From: Paracentrotus lividus | Lineage: Eukaryota; Echinodermata; Echinoidea; Camarodonta; Echinidae | DNA length: 64,000 nucleotides | Assembly: GCA_940671915.1 (NCBI GenBank) | Contig: CALNVZ010003433.1 | Coordinates: 35,908,555-35,972,554, forward strand | Direction: 5' to 3' | In this document: one piece after another, positions 12,126-26,272 of the stretch | How positions within the stretch are numbered: the first letter of the stretch is position 1 | How the letters are laid out: the number at the start of each line of letters is the position of its first letter | Program-made: the position numbers and the translations under genes | The notes under the pieces: model-generated | Seen by the model: the letters and a program-made list of their open reading frames with translations, nothing else | Database searches by the model: none | Told to the model about the DNA's origin: nothing

Positions 12126-12594
12126 GTGAAGTTTCTGCGACTTATATTATAAACTACTTATATATTATAATATATTTTTTTTTTTATTTTTAGATCGATA
12201 GATGCAAAAAGCACGCTTTGTGAAAAGAAATAAAGGAATTCTACATGCCACTCATATCTGATGTTTAAATACAGACAACATGTGTCTGTGTTTGGAAGAG
12301 ACCTATATTACAAAGGATGTAAATTTGCTTAGTCCTGTATCAGGACAAATACCCCCTGGACAAATTACTCCCCACAAGTACAACTACCTCCCCCCCCCGC
12401 CCCGAAATATAAAGGATTAGTTGTAGAGTTAGGGGGTAGATTTAAAGATGGGCGTAGTTGTCCGGGGTAATTATCCATAAGTAAATTGTGCTAGAACCGT
12501 CCTAGGCACCTCCCTATGACAGGAGTGGATTGTATTTCACTGTTATCATATACTGTACAAGGAGATCATTTAAAACGTTGGACAGATAAAGAGA

Positions 12595-12720
12595 GCAGAG
12601 GCGTCGATTCGCTTCGAGAATTCAAAGCATGGGGTGGGGCGAGCCATTGTGTGTGAACAATGGCTCGCCTCCCCCCCCCCCATCCGTTCTTGAATTCTCG
12701 AAGCGAATCGACGCTTCTGA
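12595..12720. repeat. Short inverted-repeat MITE (hairpin)
   Basis: GCGTCGATTCGCTTCGAGAA at the left pairs with its reverse complement at the right end, and the pairing continues through AATTCAA, a G/C run and GGCGAGCCATTG. The loop is only about 8 bases. It is non-coding and would extrude as a hairpin. Confidence 0.8.
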
Positions 12721-14560
12721 GAGAGTGTGAGAGAGCCTGCGAGGGGGGGGGGGGCAGATGAGATTTTAAGAGATATAGAAAAAGAGATAAGAGTAATTGT
12801 TGAAGGGTACTGCTTTAATCAATAAGCATATGTTAAGCGATAGATCACAAATAATTGTATTTAATTATAAATTGAGTTTATGGACGAAGATATATGAAGA
12901 GTTTGTTTCCAAAAGGGAATAAATCCACTTTAATTTGTAACTTCAGAGTAAATGGCTTTTCTTTGCCGGATTTTGTACAGGCGTCTATGCACTGAAAAGA
13001 TTACTTTGTCAATTGACGAATATAAATTTGTCATTAATGTGGTTTAATTTAACAAATTAATAAATTTGTCATGCCAAAGATTTGTCATTATAATCTGTGA
13101 GCAAAATGAACTTAACGTAAATTTGCAATTGCAACTTTCCAGAAAATTGCACTTTAATTTAATTTTGCCACACTGAAAAGATAACACTTTGTCACAAGGC
13201 CCAGATTAATTCGTCAATCGGGGATAAATAATATGTTTTGCGATATAACTGTGAATGACACACTCATGGTAGCTATTACTAACAAATTGATCGAGCACTA
13301 ATTACAAATGTTTAACTGGCGTGTTGACCAAAAACAAACTGCGCATGACTGATTTATTGCGTGACGACTCTTCGCAACCGTAAAATGAACAAACCCTTCG
13401 CAAGTCATGTAGAAATGAACGATTTAAGTCGGCATTAACGATAATTATAATACAAATTATTGCTGAAAAAAACAAATCAATTTGTTGACGCAAAATGCAA
13501 TGACAAATTTTAGCTCTGAAGACAAAGTTTGGGAAAACGCCCGCAATAATCAGCGTCTTGAAATCACTCGCACGGTCGCCGTGATTATAGCTGCGAGAGC
13601 AAGGCTTGAGTAGATCGAAAAAAGTAAAACTTTATACTAAAAATAAATTAAATGATTATTTAAATGAATTTTTGGAATTGTTAGTAATATTTACCCTTTT
13701 GGTGAAACATTTCATCAGAAGTGATTTATTTGCCAAAAATATTTGTTACAAATCTTATTAATATTATTTGAATAAATTATTGAAAAAGAAATGTTTCAAT
13801 CCAAAGTAGTGAAAAAAAATTTGTGTTGCTTGGTCAGCATGCTGCAAATGTCGCGCGTTTGCAAGACACGCTGCTAACTCAGGGCTATTATGCAAATGCA
13901 CAGTCATGATTACCACCATAATCTCAAGAAATCTTATCTGGTTTTTGATAAAACTCCACCCCCCATCCATGTCCCATAATGATGGGCCAAGTTCTTAAAA
14001 AAACAAACGTATTCTTGAGAAAGGGCTAACCACAGCATTGGAATAAGAAAACCCTTGCATTGTTTTCATTGACAGTTATACGAACCCATGTACAACGGGT
14101 GTATCCGGCGATCAAGAGGAATCCTATGAATTGTTCTGGAGGAGCATAGATCTGTCAAGTCCAGATAGTGCATGCAATTGGCTTGTTACGTAGCTGGTTT
14201 TTACATTTTTTCATATTGCCTATCAGCATAGTCCATGAAAATTCTTGAGTTTGCCAACCGGAATTCTCAATTGTGCATGGTATTGGTAATGCATTGATGT
14301 CAAAAAGTTAATGCCAGGGGCATGAATGCCAGGATTTTTTTTTGGGGGGGGGAGAAGTTGGAAAGTGGACTTTTGCTGAATTTTTCCTAGAAAATCTATA
14401 TACCACACATTTATTTTAATCATCGACCAAAAAAGCTAGGGGCGTGCAATTGACAACCCAATTTTCTGTTCAAAAACGTAAAAAAAAAGGGGCGACTGAT
14501 TTAACGACAGACCAACAAAGTAAACCTTCGCATTTTGCGAACGCACACCCCCTGCAATGC
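12721..14560. other. Intergenic sequence, nothing recognised
   Basis: AT-rich. 13000-13230 is enriched in the word AAATTTGTCAT and its variants. No exon with flanking splice signals and no element ends could be supported. Confidence 0.35.
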
Positions 14561-14584
14561 ATATGCCCGGTTAAAATGCAAGTA

Positions 14585-15266
14585 TTTTGACATTTTAGTG
14601 AGTTTGAATGTAAGCCCTATATGTTTCTAAACTGAATTTGTTGCAATTGTTATACAGTAGTGGTAACTGAAAAAGAAATTTGTGTCAGAACGTTAAGATT
14701 GCTTGTTGCTCTTAAGAATATATCGAGGAGTTCTAGCTAATCTCCTTCGCAGCATACTTAAACACTCGTACTGTGACAGCAGGAGTCTCATCAAGACTGC
14801 GAAGGAGAATTAGCTAAAACTCCTCTAGCTATACTTTAATTCAAAGTATTTTGTCATTGCTAGAGAATTTAATGTAGGCCCTAATCTTTGTAACTTGAAT
14901 TTGTTGGCAATTGTATACAGTAGTATTAATAAAAAAGAATTTGTTGTTGGAATGAAGATTGTTTGTTGCTCTTTAGATATATAAGAGAGTTTAGTTATCT
15001 TCCTTTGCAGCCTCCTTGAAAAATCATACTGTGACGGCAGAAGTCGGCAATCAGGCTGCTAAAGGAGATAGGCCAAAACTTCTCTAATGTCCTTAATGCA
15101 AGAGTATATTGCATTGTAGTAATTTTGATGTAGGCCTGGTTTGTAACTGAATCTTGTTGCAATTGGTTATTAACTGGGAATCGAAAAAGAATTTTTTGTC
15201 AGGATAAAGATTGTTGTATGGTCTTAACAGGAGTTTTAGCTAATCTCCTTCGCAGTCTGCTTGACA
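14585..15266. repeat. Tandem repeat, about 250-263-bp unit with internal hairpin, 2.6 copies
   Basis: Anchor words recur at 14671, 14934 and 15183 (GAAAAAGAATTTGTTGTCAG-like), giving periods of about 263 and 249 bp. Each unit has an inverted repeat, AGCTAATCTCCTTCGCAG paired with CTGCGAAGGAGAATTAGCT (14728-14826 in unit 1, about 14988-15090 in unit 2). The third copy is cut by the N run in the middle of its hairpin. Confidence 0.75.
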
Positions 15267-15291
15267 NNNNNNNNNNNNNNNNNNNNNNNNN
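15267..15291. other. Assembly gap (25 N)
   Basis: A run of 25 N, probably a placeholder of unknown true length. It falls inside the third unit of the hairpin-bearing tandem repeat, which suggests that the repeat collapsed or could not be crossed. Confidence 0.98.
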
Positions 15292-17350
15292 AAAGTTCAA
15301 GGGTGATAAAGGCTCTTTTCCCCAAATAAGGACTGTCCCTACTTAAACAGGACATCTGGTAAATATTGTTGGTATAGAATTAAAATTATGCTGTTCACCT
15401 TGGTCAATTCTGTGTCAATGTCACGCAGTGCTGGTACTGATTCCAGCTTCGTGACCTCTCAGCCAAAGGTCATCGAGAAGTCGTCTCATTATCCTGCGAT
15501 GTCTTCCATGGCTTTTCTCACACCCCTGGCAGGATACCATGGTGAGCACGTCGCGAGTATCCCCGGCTTGCGCCTAGGTCACGGAGGCGGTCAGAAGGTT
15601 CCGCGCCCCTCGTTGTGACATGGCTCCATTAGATCCTTCCAGCATGTATGCAATGGAAATGAATAGATGAGAATGATAAGATCGATGCTGTCACAGACTT
15701 AACATTATGGGATACTTCAATTCTTCGAGCTATCTGGTATACTTATACAAAGCAGTGTCCTATTTTACAAAAAGAAGCAAGTGACAAATGTTACAAATGT
15801 GCCCCTCATTTACATTGATGTTATGTGAATCCTTATAAAGCTTTACCTTAACCTATCATTAAGCTGGATAAGCATTCTTATTCTATAATATTTGACACGG
15901 AAAAGATGACTATACAACCCACTCTACATACTCAAGATATTGTCATTGTCACTTGCTCATTTTGACAAATTAGTTCCTCAGTGTTGCTTTTGTTATTGTA
16001 TGACATGAAATTAAAAATTTATATTGAGAAAACACCTGGTGCTATTTCAATGAGAATGGACATACCTTTCTTATCTGTGTGTCTCTGTAATTGATTATCT
16101 AACCTCTAGCATCAGACGGAGGTATTTGCGACACTCACGGATCCATCGGAAGGTTATCATTGAAACTGGATGGGGGATCAAGGATAGACAAATTTACCGC
16201 ATATAAGAGAGTGATAAACGATGTTTAAGAATATACAGCAGGATGCCAATTGCACACAATAACTTTTATTTGAGTCCCTTAGTAAATCTAGATTTGAAAA
16301 TACATAACATGAAAATGAATCGATGTCCTCATTTATGAACTAACAGGCAATTTTCATAACTATCTTTAATACAAAGTCAATTAGAAGGCTATTTAGTAGG
16401 CTGTCCTGCCATACACAATATTCCCATTCCAACAAAAATTAGAGTACTTAAAAAACATGTTGGTTATTCATTCATGTTGTGATTTTTTACTAAAATCAAG
16501 TGACACATCATTGGAAAAGTGCTTCCCATGAATTATATTAATTCAATTAACCAGAAATACAGAGATTCGAATTACACTTAAGTTTATTATGATTATTTGG
16601 AAACAGCAAACGGGCTAAAATAACCATGTTCTGGCCAACAATTCCAGACTCAGCTTAATATTCAGCATAAGACTGGACCTACTTGTTTGGCACCTTTGGT
16701 AGACTCAACAAGCCTGGTCCAAAAAGCCTCTGTTGGTTTCCTCTGTTTGGTATAGATCCTGCCGTGTCCAGGACTCTTAGCCATCGGCATAGACATCTCC
16801 ATAGAACTGCTGTGTAGAGACTTGGGTTGTCTGACCTGGTTCAGGAGACTTACAATTCTTGTCTTGCTTGGCCTGGCACAATGCAAAGAAACAATATGAG
16901 CAAATGTGGATTATTCATCCTCTGTAAGAGTTATATTCAATATCATAACCCCTTTTTAGAGAGATTAGAGTTGGCGGTTTGAAATGTGATATTCATGAAA
17001 ATGGTATGCCATGAACCTTTTCTTCTGCCTAAAACAAACAGGCCTAATTATTGTATGTTTCTACTTTTAAATATCAGATCCCTCCTATTACTACTGTATA
17101 TCATACTTTTACATAATTAGTCTACATGATTTAGGAAATCTTGTAATATTAACTCAACATTTACTTACAGGGAAAGTTCTTGATAGTATAAGAGGAGAAG
17201 TCAAGTAGTTTAGTTTAATTAAATTGCTTACTTTATCTAAAAAATTATTTTCACTTTTCATTTTGTCTATCAAATGCTATGACATTTTAACTGCGATTTT
17301 ACTTGAGCATATTTGTCAACTGATATCACACATATCCTGCTTAATATTTA
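15292..17350. other. Intergenic sequence, no gene recognised
   Basis: Two short stretches are less AT-rich than their surroundings and open on one strand (15388-15618 plus, 16662-16886 minus). I see no known domain in either, and neither has convincing exon borders. They may be decayed retroelement pieces. Confidence 0.3.
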
Positions 17351-17360
17351 GATAAAGTCA

Positions 17361-18132
17361 GTGCAGGAACAGCATACTGAGAAGCTAGCTAATTCAAAAC
17401 TGGCTTTTCTCCTTCCCCTGCCTCGGCATGATGCAAGCACCATCGCGCAACCAGCCTGCCTCTGCTCTCAGCTTGCTAGATATGGCCTGTCCTGTGTGGG
17501 TAGATCAGCCCATGCTTCAAAGATAGACCCATCACTGCAACAGTGCTGTAGGGGCCATAAACAGGGTTGCCTTTGAAACCAACCGAAGGTAGACGATATT
17601 AATCCTGTGCGTCTCTTCCTCACATCAGGAGGATGTTCTCTCAAAAAGAGAAACTTAGTCAAGAAATGACACACATCCACCCTTCTCGTTCAACGCCATT
17701 GCCTCTGCAATTAAGCGCTTAAAGTCTAGGCACAGTTTCTTCATTCTATCTGTCCTTGAACCAAAGCCCCACAACCGTAGGTCTTAGACTTTGGTCAACC
17801 CGCCTGTCGTCTGCACACACAGTGGTCAACACCAGTTCCAAGAGTCCCTCCACGGATTCCGTGAACCTTTTTCGGCCTTTGCTGGCTGGTTATTAATACC
17901 GCTTGCGAGCTGGATTGGCTGGTTGCAAAGGCTCTTTAATGGTCAATGGGGCATGAACACTGAAGACATTCATGTTTGCTATCATGCTTTTGGAGAGGAG
18001 GAGACCATGAGTCACTCCTACAACTGCCATCTTCTACCCTTCCCCCTGTTCCCCAGTGATCTTACTACCCTTTCGCCTAATGAGATCGCCTGCGTTTCCT
18101 TCTCTCTTGGAGTATCTAATGCAGAGTGTTGA
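17361..18132 (+). mobile_element. Probable LINE remnant, reverse transcriptase C-terminal end
   Basis: GC-richer than its neighbours. The frame 17791-18132 holds RLFNGQWGMNTEDIHVCYHA followed by GEEETMSHSYNCHLLP. That spacing resembles the cysteine/histidine tail found at the C-terminus of many LINE reverse transcriptases, where it follows a short stretch ending in a CxCG..E.TM.H motif. The part before it (17361-17700) is open only in pieces. The assignment rests on motif resemblance alone; no catalytic FADD box is present here. Confidence 0.4.
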
Positions 18133-20600
18133 ATCACTTCTAATTCACAATAACAAAAATTGAGAGAAAGGACTCTGAGAAGAAGAGATTGATTAAGATT
18201 AATAGAGCTAGGATTAATATGGAAACTATATCTGATATGATTATTTGCTGTCCATGCTCTGGTATTCTTTTATTTTTATTTTTTTGTAATTTTACCTGGT
18301 ATATAAAGAATCTGATAAGGTAATTTCCAGTGTCCCAGGACCTCATTATAATGGGTTTCACTGTACATAATAATATTTCCATACCATGCATTAATTATCA
18401 TGTGGTTCCTCATGCGTTTGCTATCTGTGATGGATACAGAATCTTTGCCTATATTCTTCCTGACACATTCCAGAAGTTGGTCTGCAAATTCTGGTACACA
18501 TGAAATGTCCCATTATATCTGATGAGGGTCACTTGCTCAATTTAGCCCCTAATCCAGGCTTTTGAAAGAAAGTTGGATCGAACTAAATGTTCATGACTGA
18601 TCTCCATCCTAATTGCCTTCGATCAGAATGCATCGATGCTTTCAATTCACATATCTTATCTTCCATAGACATGTAAAGATGGAGATTTCGTTCAGACCAG
18701 AGAATATACTTGTGTCTGGAGCAGGTTGAGTTGATTTTACCACTAGAAACATAGATATACATGTACATTTAATGATATTTTAAAGTTCTTTAACCTTACT
18801 GATGATCTATTAGTTCTAACTGATTTAAATGGTATTTTACAGTTTAAAACTATGCACAGGCATAAAATTATTTTGATAATTCAAATGGTTCTTCAACTGG
18901 AAATTTTCTTCTTATCCATGTTAAAAAAAATCCGAATAAATGCTGAAATAACAAAAAGTCCCTTGTCATATCTTTCGATAACTGACCGCCTATTTAAAAT
19001 ATATATATCAACACCTTTAAAATATAGATTTGTTTGCCATTTCCATTGGCAATGGTAAATCAATTTTCTATTTTGATTGTTTTACCGAAAAAAAAATTTC
19101 TTCGTTTTCTATTTTGCATAAAAAGACATAAAAAAAAAACATTTTTAAAAAGTCATTTATTGGTCAAGAAGTCAGAAATAAGTTTTTTGATTTATATCCC
19201 TTTAACACTAATATGCTTTTTTCTACTTCTATCTGACAAATAAATAATACTATCCCTAACTGCTTTATACTGTGTCAGGTTATACTTGGGCTAAATGGGG
19301 TGTCCTCATACTTTCCCCTGTCGGTACCCATTTTCCATCTTTTCCCTCCTTACCTCATTTGTGACATTCTAGTTAGTAAGAATCCAATTTCCTTTAGGCC
19401 CCTTAAAGTTTTAAAACTACTTTAAAGTTATAAGGGTTCAAGTATGCACTTAGATAACCAGAATGGGTTGTCAAATTAGAAAGAGAGATGGAGTGTATCT
19501 AAAATTTCACAGTGCAACCCTTCTGTTAGGTTCTGACTGACGTCTATGTCAGTTTTGGCAAGGATTAATCAAAACATCATAATTTGAATGTATTTTCAAT
19601 TGAACTTTTGCAGTATTAGCATGTATTTGTAGCATTGGAGAAGCAAATATGTGGAAAATAAATTTCTTTTTTATCTATCTTGTATGAAAGCTAAGCTTTT
19701 TACTATCATAAATGCATAGCATAACGATTTTGCATCATAACCTCTTCAGCCGCGATCTGATATTAAAACGTATTTTATGGCCTCCGGCTAAAGTTTATAG
19801 GTGACCACTGGCAAGCCCACCATTAAGCAACAATGATGGCGGAGGTGTTCTGTCAAACCTCATTTACTTATATTTATGAGATTGACATTGGTGCGTCATA
19901 TGTCTTAGTTTACATAACTATAGTTTTGGCGAATGCAATTTGAATAAGTCTCTAACTGTTAGGAATATTATGTGGAATATGCTTGATTGCGTCCTCGTGA
20001 CGTCAATATTCGGGTAGCATATCGTTGATGTGTGGCCCGATCTGTCGTATGCCCATGAAACCCAGCTAGTACTTTGTAATAGAAGGGCGCAGAAGTTTCT
20101 TTATGTGTTTCTTGTTCTCAACTATTTGTTGTCGTAGCAGCTATTTATAACATATATCTCCTCCTTTCTTACTATGTTCATAAATAATAATGATACAATA
20201 GCTAATATAACAAATTATTATTGGTAATATTGAATAATTATAGATACTATACAATATTTCAATCTAAGTTTCTTTGGTTAGTTATAATGATTCTTTCATA
20301 AAAACACTTTCATCAGATGAGTATTTAGTTGGGTATTCGTTCCTTCAGATATAAGATATTAGTTCATTTGTTTAAACTACCATTTATATAAGTTATCTCA
20401 ATATATATTTTGTACATTCTGATAAAGTTGGAATTTAATAATGTAAAAATTTGCCATTAATTTATTCTAGGTCTCATCTTATTATATTAACAATGAGATA
20501 TTCTCCGAGTTATAAATTGTCGAAAGGCAGCTTACGGTCAGTGTATTATTAGTAAAGCCGATATTTTACAAATATTTCAATAACAACAAAGTTTATGAAT
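18133..20600. other. Intergenic sequence, no gene recognised
   Basis: AT-rich with short open frames only. I found no splice-flanked exon, no RNA gene and no element ends. Confidence 0.35.
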
Positions 20601-23600
20601 ATTTATGAGAAGGGGAGAGGACAAAAGGTTTAGAAGATTATATTAGAAATTATCACCGTTTATTGGAAAAAGAGGTTAAAGAACCTGCGCGCATAACACT
20701 AATACTGAATATGATAGCTCCTACTGTGACTCATCTCTTTAAGCTCAGTGTCACTAAAGATAACATAGTCGGCCCTTGTTCACGCATTTTAAATGTGATG
20801 GGATGGAATCATGTGTCTATGTGGTTGTGCATGGTTTATGGAAGCGAGTCAGAACGTCCTAATTGGCAGTTTTTATTTATGTGGTGTATTGTTTTATAAC
20901 AAATCGATGTTGTAGCTTTAATTATATAAGTTTATTTATGGATATAGAATAAGAGAATTATTTTCCACGTTTTTATTTGTTTTTCTTATCCAAGCTTTAC
21001 AATATCAATGTTAATTACTGCCTCAAAGAGAGTTCTGATTTGAAATACATTGTAAATATGATTTGGTGATTATCTCTTGCCAAAAACCCAAACTGACATG
21101 ACATATCGAAATCTCAAGCAGAAGTTTTAGTTTGCTATCTATAGTGATTGTATTATGATACACCATCTCTCTCTATTAGTGAACAACATTTGAGGTTATA
21201 AAAACAAAAAGATAAAACGGAAGAAAAAAAAAAAAAAAGATATAAGAATGTATGTATAGAATAACCAGAATTATATGCGTAGTTTGATTACAATTAAATT
21301 TAGTATTATCACTTCAAGATCGCAGGACCCACACGCAACAGAGATAAGGAAGAAAGGAATGTAAAAGAAGTGATCTTGGTGTGTGTTGGTGTAATGGGAA
21401 AGCGAAAATGTCAATTTAATCGTTTTGTTGTTATTACTTGAATCCTCTTTATTACCTTTAAGTATAGTTTTTTATTTTTGTAAACTTTATAGGGTCCTAA
21501 GATGGATATTGTAGGTTGTTTGGTTTTTTTCATAGTGGTATTTACTTTTAAGAGTAATCCAGGGTTAGTCTCAAGACTATATAAAATCACCCATTAATAG
21601 AGAGTGAATAGAGACGCTGGACACATTATTGAAAGAAAGTAAGGTATACCAACTTCATAGTATTTTATTTTGTCAGATCAAGTAGAAAAAAAAAGCATTA
21701 TTAATAGTTTTAAATTATAAAATCAAAAACTTATTTTCTGCTGATTGACCAAAATATGACTTTTTAAATTTTATTTTATATTTTATTATTGATATTTTAA
21801 AAGTGTTTATTTATATGCAAAAAAAAGTAGCTGAAATAATAGAGAGAATAATTTTATTTGTAAAAAATTAGAGATGGTGAAAATTTATTGTATAATTAGT
21901 GCAAGATAATGATGAAATGGGACAAAGATGGGTAGAAAATTATATTTTAAGAGTAGATTAGGATTATATATTTTTAGACAAGTAGAGGTCAGTAATGTTG
22001 AAAAGATGGAAATTTGACATAGGTGAACGGTTTTGATAGTAAATACTAGCAGTTTAGGATTGATTTTAGAACAAGCAATGGGAGGGGGGATACCCAGGAG
22101 AGAAAAATTTTCAGAGTTTAGAAAAGACCATGGAAAAGAGTTGGAATATTCAGCTTATTTTAGAACCTGGATAGAAAAAAAGTGTATGATGCATAGTAGA
22201 TTATTAAATTGTGATATGAACAATATTAAATCCAAGTTAATAAATAGAGAGAGATCGATTACAGTAGGGTTAAGAACCTGTGTAGAATTATTACAGTAAA
22301 TGATACAAGAATATATATGTCTGTATTAGCATAGTGGTAATCAGAACTCAAACTCTGCTACCAGAACAAAAAAGTATATCGTCTATGTGAAGACAGAACG
22401 ACTCATCTTTACAATAATGTACTCAATGGAAAGATATGAAAGATGAATATTGAAGTGAAAAAGCATAAGCGATTTGCATTTCTGATGAAGGGAGATATAG
22501 ATGGGAGAATCAGTACATGACGTTTATGGATACATCGAATCCAACTTTGCTTCAAAAAGCGCCTGGAATTTAAGAGAGGCTTAAAAGTTAGAGAGAGTAA
22601 CCTCATCAGGAAATATAATGGAGACGATATTCCACTGTTCCGAGAATTTCGGGAGCCAAAAAGGACAAGAAGAAGTCTGAAGAGATATCATCAAGGGAAA
22701 GTAAGAGAAATAGCAAGGAGATCTAGAAAACCCGCCGAAGAGAGGGTTTATCACCAGAGAGAAAGGGAGAATAGCAAACCAAATAGAGAGATATTGAAGA
22801 AAATAGGAATCTTAAGGTGCCAACATAGTGAAATATCACTTACTCACAAAATAAAGATTTAAATGTTCAATGGTCTCGCTAATCTTGATGCTACGCGATT
22901 TTCATTCTACATCACTCGTGGAATCGCAAATTAGTAGATTCTTTTTTTAGTCTAGCGGTAAGCATCTGATTTTTTGTCTTACAACGGTATGTTTTTTAGT
23001 CTTAATCTTCCTGTCGACAGCTCTGCCCTTGACACTCAATTACTGTTGATGAAGAACTTAAGAATTTAATCCAATCAGGCAAACTTGCAAATAAGGCGAG
23101 ATTAACACTCCTATAATGACTAAGTGGAGTATTTTTGATTGAATTTGCAAAATTTTGAATTTCTTAGTTATAAAATGTATGTCTTTTAATTAACATATGC
23201 TAAATAAAATACTGCCTAGGCCAACGTGTTGACTGCCGATCATTTGTATTGTATTACTTGAATTTGTTTCATCGTTCATCGCTATCATGGAATTTCAGTA
23301 GGCAATGGTTACATATATTTAAAACTGTGTATTCAAAAAAAATATATTAACTATCTTGTATGACTGGTATCAAGTTTATTTACAGCCCGAACTCGACACG
23401 TTGTGTCATTTTTTTCTTTGGACTGCCTTAACTATTTTTTGGACAGAAATTAACGTCAAAAAGCAATATAGCTGGTATACAAATGCAGAAATAGAAAATA
23501 ATAAAACAAATTGAAAAATCTAGAGAATTTAATTATTAATGAATAGAAGTCGAATTAAAATTGACTGGTTATAATGACAAACTTTTTGAAAAAGGTTTTA

Positions 23601-24870
23601 GTCTCAAATTAGTACACATTTTCTTAATTGACAATACAATAAAACCATGTTTAATGGTCCGACCACCCATGGACACAACATGGGTACGTACCTGAACAAT
23701 GTCCTGATATCAATAACTCAATTTTCATCAAAAGTGGATTTAGTCCCTTTTGGAAACAAGCTCTTCATATGGGCCTACAAAGATGGAATAAGTAGTGTCA
23801 TGAACAAGAGAGAGAGAGAGAGAGTAACTAGGAAAGAGACAAGTTTGTGTGGGTAGTGTGTGAGGGAGAGAAATTAAGTCCCGTGCTCTTCATATATTAT
23901 AACTACAAATTATTAATATAGGTCTATCAGTCTCGCATCCTGAAATGGCTTTTTTTTTTTTTTTTTTTTTTTTGGGGGGGAGGGGTAGTCTGAGTCATTC
24001 TAGGTCATTCATACTGGATTTTTTTTTCAATTGAAAAGGGGGGGGGGGGGCGGGCAAAGGCCCAAATTATCTGAATGTTATGCACTTTTTTTCTTTATTA
24101 TTGTGTTTAGGGCTGCAAGCCCACCATTGCTTCCTGGATCTGCGTCTGCCTTAACACTATTCAAAGACAGATTTAAAATAAAATAAAAAAATAAACAAGT
24201 CTAAAAGTTTGAGTTATAAAGAATCATATTTTGTTCTTTACTTTTTTTAATAGAAGTCTTCTTTAAAAACCACCACCCCCATTTTTCTCATTTAAAAATA
24301 ATATGATGCTCCATAAAGATAAAATGGGGGTTCCCCACGAATCATAAGACATAAAAAGCGATAACCTACAAGCAATAAAGTGCACAATGAAAAACATTTA
24401 CAAAATAGGCCTACATTTGAAAATGTTTATTTGATCATTTACAAATGGTCTAATCATCTGTGTTCAAAAATATTCTACAAGATAACCATTTGTTTTAGTT
24501 CACTGTTAAATTTGATGGATAAAATGAGTTAATTTTCACAAAGACAGAATTTACGGGTCAGTCAACCTTTCCAACTCTGATATCGAACAGAGGAAGAAGA
24601 TGTTTTTCCAACGTTTGATATGAAATTGTTTAAATGATTAAAGTTATTAATAGTTATGATATATTATACTGTGATAACCTCTAAGATGTTAGTCCCATCA
24701 ATTCTCACAATCTCGAGAACAAGGTAGGTTTTAAGTTGCCAAACATTTGCTAAAAGAATTAATAGAGAGCGCACGGCCAAACCGCGTAATTTATGTTAAT
24801 TATGCACAGTGATGTCACAATGCCCTAGATCTGCGGTAGATATGAACTGCGCATGCGTAGTAAGGAGGGT
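20601..24870. other. Intergenic sequence with simple repeats, no gene recognised
   Basis: Short unrecognised open frames (20663-20899 and 22033-22299 plus). A GA microsatellite (23810-23823), a poly-T tract (about 23951-23973) followed by poly-G, and a G tract at 24040-24050 are the only clear structures. Purine-rich sequence around 22600-22800 has no recognised function. Confidence 0.35.
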
Positions 24871-24877
24871 ATTAAGT

Positions 24878-25052
24878 TAGTAGGGCTACTAACTTTAGTA
24901 GGCCTACTAACTAGTAGGGGTTTCGTGAATAGCTCACTAAATTAGTAGGCCTACTAAGTTAGTAGCCTGATTAGTTAGTACCCCTACTAACTTAGTAGGG
25001 GTACTAAGTTAGTTACCTTTCGCCTCCTGTGGGACAGGCCCTTTCGAGTGAC
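24878..25052. mobile_element. Palindrome-rich MITE with TAGTAGGCCTACTAA words
   Basis: Composed of repeated and inverted TTAGTAGG, GGCCTACTAACT and CCCCTACTAACTTAG words. It ends at the right with CGCCTCCTGTGGGACAGGCCC, which resembles the end of the 25422-26272 element. This suggests related or adjacent transposons. Confidence 0.5.
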
Positions 25053-25421
25053 AAAAGGGAAACCTAACCCTACCGTTATGGGTGTTATTTAAACTGTATA
25101 TGAGAACAAAAACAAAACAAAACCAAAACCAAAAAACAAAAACAAATTAATCAAAAATCATATCCCTGAGAGCAATTTTGACCAAACATTAATGGGGTTT
25201 ACAGAAATTTTGGATGACAATGCCCAACAAATTTGCCATTTGTATCCAACTTGCAGAATAATGCATGATTAGTGACTGAAACCATTAATACCCAGCACCT
25301 ACCATGCACGATACCATCACAGCCAGGTCAGTGCCTTCGCCTTTGACCTTGCTACTACAAATTATGAATTTGTACCGAACTTTAGAGTATGTATTCATAG
25401 TTAATAGAAACCGGAATCATG

Positions 25422-26272
25422 GGGCCTGTCCCACAGAAGGCGATCGTTGTGGCGAAACCTATGCATGATAGAACCTGCTAGAATCGTTGTCAGAATCGTA
25501 GGTGACCGAAGATCATATACGTATCTACGACTCTGTCTACGGACAGGCTACGACAACGACTTGCTTCCACGCAAACAATAGGCTAACAATAGCTGGTATC
25601 CGATATCTTTACATATAGCCTCGACCTTCGCGCATCTCGCGGCTCGACTTCTCTTGTCGCAGCTTAAAATCAACCAAAATATGAACTTGAGCACTGTGGC
25701 GACCCTTGCGACTGACACAGGCGATCGAGTGTTTTCTACCTGATGGCGGCCTGTCGCCTTTATGTTCGCGATAGTCCTCTCAGTCGCGCATTATAATTTG
25801 GGTCGTGAGTGAATTTTGAAAATTTCAAAAATCAGCGGCGACTGTACAGTATCTGAATAGGAGGCCGAACCTGATTTTGATGAATGTAAGTGGCGACAAA
25901 GACCGTAGCGGATTAAATTTCACTAGGCCTTCGGTTCAGCGATGCGTGCAACGTACGCTGGAGCGCGTCAACCTACAACTGGCCGTCGTTCCGCTCTGCT
26001 AAACAAGTTCTATCTGGTGACAATCTACGATAGCACCTTGTCGCGACAAGAGAAGACAGGCTACGGTCATAGACGTCAACCCATCTGACGCCGGCTATTG
26101 TTTAACTTGTTGAGAAACCAGCGGTGGACAAAATTTTGCTACGTATTTGTTGGCGACAGACGCGATAATTCACGATCTTATAGGCGATTGGACTTGCGCA
26201 TGGTGGCGATGGGTACTAAAAAGTAGTTCGCAGGTTGTCGCCACAACGATCGCCTTCTGGGGGACAGGCCCT
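25422..26272. mobile_element. TIR element of about 850 bp, GGGCCTGTCCC family, full copy
   Basis: The left end, GGGCCTGTCCCACAGAAGG followed by CGATCGTTGTGGCGA, is repeated inverted at the right end, TCGCCACAACGATCG then CCTTCTGGGGGACAGGCCC. The inverted repeat is about 35 bp. The interior has many CGACAG, GTCGCG and CGATCG words and no open transposase frame. A second copy lies at 39597-40400. Target duplications were not resolved. Confidence 0.75.

Noticed and set aside
20663..20899. A small protein gene in the AT-rich middle region
   Set aside because: Open for only 78 codons, no known motif, no splice or paralogue support.
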